DNA of 60,907 nt from an uncultured Alphaproteobacteria bacterium (lineage in GTDB: Bacteria; Pseudomonadota; Alphaproteobacteria; Rhizobiales; Ancalomicrobiaceae): positions 1 to 60,907 of the forward strand of contig CALBKH010000115.1 of assembly GCA_937892955.1 (NCBI GenBank), in the 5' to 3' direction. Below are positions 56,281 through 60,907 of the stretch, one piece after another. A program made the position numbers and the translations under genes. Each line of letters opens with the position of its first letter. The stretch's first letter is position 1. The notes under the pieces are model-generated. The model had not been told where the DNA came from, made no database searches, and was given only the letters and a program-made list of their open reading frames with translations.

Positions 56281-57279
56281 ATGACGCGCCCGATTTCCCT
56301 GCTCTTCGCCTCCCTCTCGCTTCTCGCCGGCTCGACCGCGCTCGCCTTCGCGGCCGACGAACCGATCCAGCCCATTCCCGCCGCCAAGGTCACCAAACCG
56401 GCGGTCGTCGAACTCGGCAAGAAACTCTATTTCGACCCGCGCCTGTCGAAGTCCGGCTTCATCTCCTGCAACTCGTGCCACAACCTCTCGATGGGCGGCA
56501 CCGACAACCTGCCGACGTCGATCGGCGACCGCTGGCAGCAGGGGCCGATCAACGCGCCGACCGTGCTCAACTCGTCGATGAACCTCGCCCAGTTCTGGGA
56601 CGGTCGCGCCAAGGACCTGAAGGAACAGGCCGGCGGACCGATCGCCAATCCGGGTGAGATGGCCTTCACCCACCAGCTCGCGGTCGACGTCCTCGAATCG
56701 ATCCCGGCCTATGTCGCCGAGTTCAAGTCGGCGTTCGGTTCGGACGGGGTGAACATCGACCGGGTGACGACGGCGATCGCCGCCTTCGAGGACACGCTGG
56801 TCACGCCGAACTCCCGCTTCGACAAGTGGCTGACGGGTGACAAGAAGGCGCTGACCAAGCAGGAAGTGGCCGGTTGGGAACTGTTCAAGGACTCCGGCTG
56901 CGTCGCCTGCCACAACGGACCGGCCGCCGGCGGCGCCTCGTTCCAGAAGATGGGCGTGATCGAGCCCTACCAGACCAAGAACAAGGCCGAAGGCCTCGCG
57001 GCGGTCACCGGCAAGGACGCCGATCGCTTCAACTTCAAGGTTCCGACGCTGCGCAACGTCGAGATGACCTATCCCTACTTCCACGACGGCGCCTACTGGT
57101 CGCTCACCGAAGTGGTGGATCTGATGGGCCGTCTGCAGCTCGGCAAGAAGTTCAGCTCGGAAGAGAACGCTTCGATCGTGGCGTTCCTCAAGACGCTGAC
57201 CGGCGACCAGCCCGACTTCAAGCTGCCGATCCTGCCGCCGTCGACCGACCAGACCCCGAAGCCGAAGCCCTTCGGCTGA
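56281..57279 (+). CDS. Di-haem cytochrome c peroxidase
   Basis: This 332-residue periplasmic enzyme has a signal peptide (LLFASLSLLAGSTALAFAADE). The two haem sites CNSCH and CVACH are about 140 residues apart, as in bacterial di-haem peroxidases (MauG/CcpA family). GRAKDLKEQAGGPIANPGEMA and FKVPTLRNVEMTYPYFHDG are family segments. It reduces hydrogen peroxide using electrons from small c-type cytochromes. I use the ATG at 56281 (GGAGATCC upstream) rather than the one at 56266. A terminator follows and then a pentahaem cytochrome gene. Confidence 0.93.
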   Translation: MTRPISLLFASLSLLAGSTALAFAADEPIQPIPAAKVTKPAVVELGKKLYFDPRLSKSGFISCNSCHNLSMGGTDNLPTSIGDRWQQGPINAPTVLNSSMNLAQFWDGRAKDLKEQAGGPIANPGEMAFTHQLAVDVLESIPAYVAEFKSAFGSDGVNIDRVTTAIAAFEDTLVTPNSRFDKWLTGDKKALTKQEVAGWELFKDSGCVACHNGPAAGGASFQKMGVIEPYQTKNKAEGLAAVTGKDADRFNFKVPTLRNVEMTYPYFHDGAYWSLTEVVDLMGRLQLGKKFSSEENASIVAFLKTLTGDQPDFKLPILPPSTDQTPKPKPFG

Positions 57280-57292
57280 GGCTCGCGCCCGA

Positions 57293-57324
57293 GAGACGTC
57301 GATCGGCCGCCCGATCGACGTCTC
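57293..57324 (+). terminator. Terminator after the peroxidase gene
   Basis: A 14-base perfect inverted repeat (GAGACGTCGATCGG and complement) with a CCGC loop lies 13 bases after the stop. The downstream U-tract is weak (GTCATCG). Confidence 0.7.
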
Positions 57325-57389
57325 GTCATCGCCACCGGCGGGCTCGCCGCCCCTGATGCCCGTCGGTGGATCTCTTCCGCCGGCTGCGC

Positions 57390-57416
57390 GGTCCCACCCG
57401 GACGGGAGGTGGGACC
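57390..57416 (+). other. Hairpin in the leader of the pentahaem cytochrome gene
   Basis: GGTCCCACC and GGTGGGACC form a 9-base stem with a 9-base loop, 45 bases before the start codon. With no U-tract it is more likely a leader structure than a terminator. Confidence 0.5.
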
Positions 57417-57461
57417 GGGCGGTCGGTGGTCCGTTCGTCGTGGACCGGCGACGGGGGTGAA

Positions 57462-58664
57462 ATGGAAAAGGGTACGCCGTCGATGACGACGCGTGGGGAA
57501 TCGGACCGATCCGCCGGCCGTCGTGTCGTTCGGAGATGGTGGAGCATTCCCGCCGGGGTGGTCTTCGGCATCGTCGTCGGGATCGTCGGGTGGGGTGCCT
57601 TCAACACCGCCCTGGAGGCGACGAACAGCCTCGACTTCTGCATCTCCTGTCACGAGATGCGTTCCACGGTCCACGAGGAATACCGCGCTTCGGTGCACTG
57701 GGCGAACCCGTCGGGCGTTCGTGCCGTCTGCTCCGATTGCCACGTGCCGAAGGATTGGACCCACAAAGTGATCCGCAAGGTGCAGGCGAGCGGCGAACTC
57801 TGGGCCAAGCTCGCCGGCACGATCGACACGGCGGAGAAGTTCGAAGCGCGGCGTCTCGATCTGGCGCGTCGCGAATGGGCTCGGATGCGGGAGAGCGACA
57901 GCCGCGAATGCCGCAATTGCCACAGCTACGAAGCGATGGACTTCCACAAGCAACGGCCGAAATCGGTCGAAGCGATGAAGGCGGCGGAGGGGAAGGGCTA
58001 CACCTGCATCGATTGCCACAAGGGCATAGCCCACAAGCTGCCCGACCTCACCGCCCGGCATCGCGAGATGGCGCGGCGGATAACCGAAGCGGTGCCCTCG
58101 CTCGCGATCGGGGCCACGGTGACGGCGCTCGTGACGATGGACGTCTTCGCCGACGCGACGGGAGGGAGCCCCGTCGCGCGTGTCGTGCCGGGGATGCCGG
58201 TGCGAGTTCTGGCCAAAGAGGGTGATCGCCTGCGGATCGAGGCGATGGTCTGGCAGCGGGAAGGGACGGTCCGCACCGTCTACGCCGCCTTCGGGCGCCG
58301 CATCACGGCGGCGACCGTCGTCGACGGTGATCGGCTCGAGATCGAGGCCGGCGCGGCGCGGGTCGAGCCGGAGCGTGACGAGACCTGGACCGAAGGCCGG
58401 CTGCGCGGCTGGACCGCCGCACCGGGTTGGGTGTCCGACGGTGGGCGGATCGCCGCCTATGCGGCGGAGATGTACGACGCCAATTGCTCGTTCTGTCATG
58501 CGTTGCCGAAGCCGGAGGCCTACGACGCCGAGAAGTGGATCTCCAACATCAATGCGATGCGGCGATTCGTGCCGCTCGGCGACGACGAGCTCTCGTTCCT
58601 GCTCGGCCACCTGCAGAGGCGGGCGAAAGATGGGGAGGCGCAGACCCGAGGAGCCGGCGGATGA
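57462..58664 (+). CDS. Pentahaem c-type cytochrome, TorC/DorC-like
   Basis: This 400-residue protein is anchored by one N-terminal helix (IPAGVVFGIVVGIVGWGAF). It has five CxxCH sites: CISCH, CSDCH, CRNCH and CIDCH in the NapC/NirT-like part, and CSFCH in a C-terminal monohaem part, which is the layout of TorC/TorY/DorC. These carry electrons from quinol to periplasmic reductases for trimethylamine N-oxide, DMSO or related compounds. No reductase gene is adjacent; the nearest periplasmic redox partner is the di-haem peroxidase upstream. The ATG at 57462 follows GGGGGTGA. Confidence 0.9.
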   Translation: MEKGTPSMTTRGESDRSAGRRVVRRWWSIPAGVVFGIVVGIVGWGAFNTALEATNSLDFCISCHEMRSTVHEEYRASVHWANPSGVRAVCSDCHVPKDWTHKVIRKVQASGELWAKLAGTIDTAEKFEARRLDLARREWARMRESDSRECRNCHSYEAMDFHKQRPKSVEAMKAAEGKGYTCIDCHKGIAHKLPDLTARHREMARRITEAVPSLAIGATVTALVTMDVFADATGGSPVARVVPGMPVRVLAKEGDRLRIEAMVWQREGTVRTVYAAFGRRITAATVVDGDRLEIEAGAARVEPERDETWTEGRLRGWTAAPGWVSDGGRIAAYAAEMYDANCSFCHALPKPEAYDAEKWISNINAMRRFVPLGDDELSFLLGHLQRRAKDGEAQTRGAGG

Positions 58665-58818
58665 CGGCTTCCCGATCGAACGGAACGGCGGGGGACGGCC
58701 GACGGACTCGATGTCCGCCGATCGAATCGAACCCCGTTCGCGGGCAGGACTTTTCGTGGCGAGGAGGACGTTCTATGATTTCGGCTTCGTTTCTCGCCTC
58801 CGGTTGGAGTGACGTATC

Positions 58819-59310
58819 ATGGGTCGGGCCATGCAGACTTCCCTGTCGCCGCAGGGCATCAACCTCGACGACGAGATCGGCGGGGCGATACGCATGAGCG
58901 AGGTCACCGATCAGGACCTCGCCGATCGACTGCGCACCGCCGGTATCGCGCTGACGCTGCAGCGGCTGGTGATCGCGCGAGTGCTGCTGTCGCGACCGAT
59001 CCACCTCACCGCCGATCAGGTGTGGGCGCGGGCGCGGGTGATCATGCCCGAAATCTCGCGCGCGACCGTCTACAACACGCTCGATCTCTTCGAGCGCTCC
59101 AACCTGCTGCGCCGCCTGATCATCGATTCCGAGAAGGTGGTGTTCGATTCGAACACCGCGCCGCATCACCACCTCTACGACGCCTCGACCGGCGAGGTGA
59201 CCGATATCTCCGCCGGCGAGCTCAAGGTGATCGGCATGCCGACCCTGCCGCCGGGCATGGAACTCGAAGACGTCGACGTGGTGGTGCGCATCCGGCCGCG
59301 GGTGGAGTGA
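58819..59310 (+). CDS. irr: Fur-family iron response regulator Irr
   Basis: This 163-residue regulator has a winged helix (LADRLRTAGIALTLQRLVIARVL, ISRATVYNTLDLFERSNLL) and a dimerisation domain with the HHHLYD run typical of Irr. Irr represses haem synthesis and iron-storage genes and activates uptake genes when iron is scarce, and is degraded or inactivated on haem binding. The N-terminal haem-regulatory GCPW motif of Bradyrhizobium is absent, as in most other Rhizobiales. GGAG lies 9 bases before the ATG at 58819. Its haem-protein neighbours upstream suit its regulon. Confidence 0.93.
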   Translation: MGRAMQTSLSPQGINLDDEIGGAIRMSEVTDQDLADRLRTAGIALTLQRLVIARVLLSRPIHLTADQVWARARVIMPEISRATVYNTLDLFERSNLLRRLIIDSEKVVFDSNTAPHHHLYDASTGEVTDISAGELKVIGMPTLPPGMELEDVDVVVRIRPRVE

Positions 59311-59475
59311 GGCCGCGCGCCCGGCGTTTCGCCGGTCGGTCTTCGATGCGGTCGCGAAGAAGATGCGAGCGCCGGTCCGCGTCCCGACGCGTGCCGGAGG
59401 CCCACGGGGCTCGGGCCCGCGCCGCGATGTCCTTCGTCACGATATCCCTCGCCGCGATGATCCGGGGAACGATCC

Positions 59476-60129
59476 TTGCCCGCCGCCCTCCTCCTCTCCG
59501 GTCTCGCCGCCGCGCTCTACGGCACCGTGCTGCTGCGGGCGGAGAAGACGCCGCGCCGGGCGGTGGTGAAGACCACGGCGGTGGCCTCGCTCGCGGTCTA
59601 CGCGTTTCTCGCCGGCGGGCCGGTGTGGCTGGTCGCGGCGCTGGCGCTCTCGGCGCTCGGCGACTTCTTCCTCGCCTTCGAGGGCGAGAAGCCGTTCCTC
59701 GCCGGCCTCTCGAGCTTTCTCCTCGCCCATGTCGTCTACATCGTGCTGTTCCGGCAGGTCGGCCTGCCCCTCGCGGCGATCGGGGGGGAGACGTGGCGGC
59801 TCGTCGGTGCGGTGGCGATCGTGGTGCTCTGCCTCGGCCTGCTCGGCTGGCTGTGGGGGCATCTCGGCTCGATGCGGGCGCCGGTCGTCGCCTATACGGT
59901 GACCATCGCCACCATGGTGGTGAGTGCGCTGGCGCTCTCGGGACGTGGCTCGGCGCTCGTCGGCGCCTTCGCCTTCGCGGCCTCCGACTCGTGTCTGGCG
60001 ACCGTCACCTTCCGCCTGAAGGAAGGCCCCCTCGCCACCTTCTGGTTGCCGCTCGCCGTGTGGTGGCTCTACTGGGGGGCGCAGGTGGCGATCACGGCGG
60101 GGTTCGTGGGGCTGCCGGGGGTGGGGTGA
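59476..60129 (+). CDS. YhhN/TMEM86-family lysoplasmalogenase-like membrane protein
   Basis: This 217-residue protein has seven to eight predicted helices. The LSALGDFFLAFE segment and the later AFAFAASDSCLATVTFR segment carry the conserved Asp residues of the YhhN family, whose animal members hydrolyse the vinyl-ether bond of lysoplasmalogens. The bacterial role is uncertain. It starts at TTG 59476 with GGGGAA upstream; no in-frame ATG gives the first helix. Confidence 0.85.
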   Translation: MPAALLLSGLAAALYGTVLLRAEKTPRRAVVKTTAVASLAVYAFLAGGPVWLVAALALSALGDFFLAFEGEKPFLAGLSSFLLAHVVYIVLFRQVGLPLAAIGGETWRLVGAVAIVVLCLGLLGWLWGHLGSMRAPVVAYTVTIATMVVSALALSGRGSALVGAFAFAASDSCLATVTFRLKEGPLATFWLPLAVWWLYWGAQVAITAGFVGLPGVG

Positions 60130-60142
60130 GGGCGCGCCTTCG

Positions 60143-60502
60143 TCACTCCGCCGCGTCGGACTTGCGCTTGGCCCGGCGTTTCCGCGTGTGGTCCATGTAG
60201 GAGCGCAGCACCGCGTTGATCCGCTTCTGATAGCCGGCGCCGCCTTCACGGAAGAAGGCGAGGACGTCGGCGTCGAGGCGGATGGAGATCGGGGTCTTCG
60301 ACGGGGGAACGACGAGGACGGCGTTCTCCCAGTCGGGGTCGAGATCGTGCTGCCAATCGGGATCGGAGGCGATGTCGCGCTCGATGTCCTCGTCGGTCTT
60401 GGCATCGACCCGAGCCCAATCGGTTTCGCTCTTCAATTCGCCCGAGGCGCGCTTCTCACGGATCTCCGCGAGGGTGTAGCGCACGATACGCTCTCTGCTC
60501 AT
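60143..60502 (-). CDS. brnA: BrnA-family antitoxin
   Basis: This 119-residue protein has a helical N-terminal part (LAEIREKRASGELKSETDW), a WENAVLVVPPSKTPISIRLD segment and a C-terminal ribbon-helix-helix-like end (ADVLAFFREGGAGYQKRINAVLRSYM). This is the BrnA pattern: toxin-binding part plus DNA-binding part. It overlaps the end of brnT by 47 bases. BrnA neutralises the RNase BrnT and represses their promoter. Confidence 0.93.
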   Translation of the reverse strand: MSRERIVRYTLAEIREKRASGELKSETDWARVDAKTDEDIERDIASDPDWQHDLDPDWENAVLVVPPSKTPISIRLDADVLAFFREGGAGYQKRINAVLRSYMDHTRKRRAKRKSDAAE

Positions 60503-60767
60503 TGGCTCTCGCTCGTCGCGCCGAGATGATCCGGATCGAAGGACCCCGCCACGTGTAGATCACGGCGACGAGACGATCGCCGATCAGGCCGAGGGCCTTT
60601 CGGCGGGCTTCGTGCGGATAGCTCAGCGGCTCATCCAGATGCGGCTCGAAGAACACGTCGATGGCATCCTCGAAGTCGATGCCGTGTTTGGCGATGTTCG
60701 CGAGTCGCTTATTGTTGTCCCACTCGAAGCTGGCGGTATCGAGGGGAGGTTCGTTAAAATTGATCAT
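60456..60767 (-). CDS. brnT: BrnT-family ribonuclease toxin
   Basis: This 103-residue protein contains FEWDNNKRLANIAKHGIDFEDAIDVF and the C-terminal RIISARRARANEQRAY that define BrnT, a RelE-fold ribonuclease. The N-terminus is about 12 residues longer than usual (MINFNEPPLDTAS). The ATG at 60767 has GGAG 6 bases upstream. The first 40 codons are noticeably AT-richer than the surroundings, consistent with a mobile toxin-antitoxin unit. Confidence 0.93.
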   Translation of the reverse strand: MINFNEPPLDTASFEWDNNKRLANIAKHGIDFEDAIDVFFEPHLDEPLSYPHEARRKALGLIGDRLVAVIYTWRGPSIRIISARRARANEQRAYRALHPRGDP

Positions 60768-60844
60768 GCAATCTCCTTGCGGAGCGCAAAAACTTATTCG
60801 TTAGCGCCCCAGCTATTGACGTGACACATCGGCGAATCTCCTTT

Positions 60845-60907
60845 GCTTTGGGTGCTTTGGGTGCTTTGGGTGCTTTGGGTGCTTTGGGTGCTTTGGGTGC
60901 TTTGGGT
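60845..60907. repeat. Seven exact copies of a 9-base tandem repeat at the window end
   Basis: GCTTTGGGT repeats exactly seven times from 60845 to the last base. The array is cut by the window edge, so its true length is unknown. A 9-base period keeps any reading frame open; the frame starting at a GTG near 60823 would read THRRISF followed by Ala-Leu-Gly repeats. Confidence 0.95.

Overview
This 60.9 kb, GC-rich window is ordinary-looking chromosome of an alphaproteobacterium, most likely of the order Hyphomicrobiales (Rhizobiales). The call rests on gene content: an Irr-type Fur regulator, an LsrB/VtlR-like LysR regulator directly downstream of trxB, three Omp25/Omp31-type outer-membrane proteins, DUF992, DUF3775 and DM13-like proteins, and a CarB carrying the long insertion seen in this group. 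Genus cannot be fixed from the sequence alone. I saw no rRNA, tRNA, CRISPR array, insertion sequence or prophage.

Layout. 1-0.6 kb: a truncated zeta-toxin-like kinase and its small partner. 0.6-5.4 kb: uvrC, an SDR reductase and two outer-membrane barrels. 5.4-11 kb: a glutathione transferase, a three-gene run of exported proteins around an RNase T2, a small tyrosine phosphatase, a DUF4395 membrane protein and rlmJ. 11-19 kb: a cold-shock protein with a Gly/Arg-rich tail, a DM13-like protein, an MBL hydrolase, DUF486 and SemiSWEET membrane proteins, a YjhX-like protein, an aminotransferase and a CorC/HlyC protein. 19-27 kb: an EF-G paralogue with altered switch motifs, a glycosyltransferase, msrP, another barrel, and lsrB-trxB. 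27-34.5 kb: a cell-surface cluster (LpxL-like acyltransferase, two glycosyltransferase-like genes, and two OafA-SGNH acyltransferases, one of them broken by a single amber codon), with five consecutive hairpins in the 240-base gap at 29.0-29.25 kb. 34.5-43.7 kb: greA-carB, a YpfJ metallopeptidase, a DMT exporter divergent from a MocR regulator, a second GST and a very His-rich protein. 43.7-44.8 kb: an AT-rich island with a zinc-ribbon/Mrr nuclease. 45-51.6 kb: the tctCBA tricarboxylate transporter divergent from tctDE, with an orphan ABC-type binding protein overlapping tctE. 51.6-60.1 kb: an Lrp regulator next to a benzoylformate-decarboxylase-like enzyme, carA, yqeY, a di-haem peroxidase, a pentahaem cytochrome, irr and a YhhN-type membrane enzyme. 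60.1-60.9 kb: a BrnT/BrnA module and a 9-base tandem repeat running off the window end.

Functional links: carA and carB are both present but 15 kb apart. tctCBA and tctDE share a divergent control region with an 11-base-spaced direct repeat. The MocR regulator and its exporter share a promoter region holding two overlapping inverted repeats. Peroxidase, pentahaem cytochrome and Irr form a co-directional haem/iron neighbourhood. Small defence or toxin modules sit at both window ends and in the AT-rich island.
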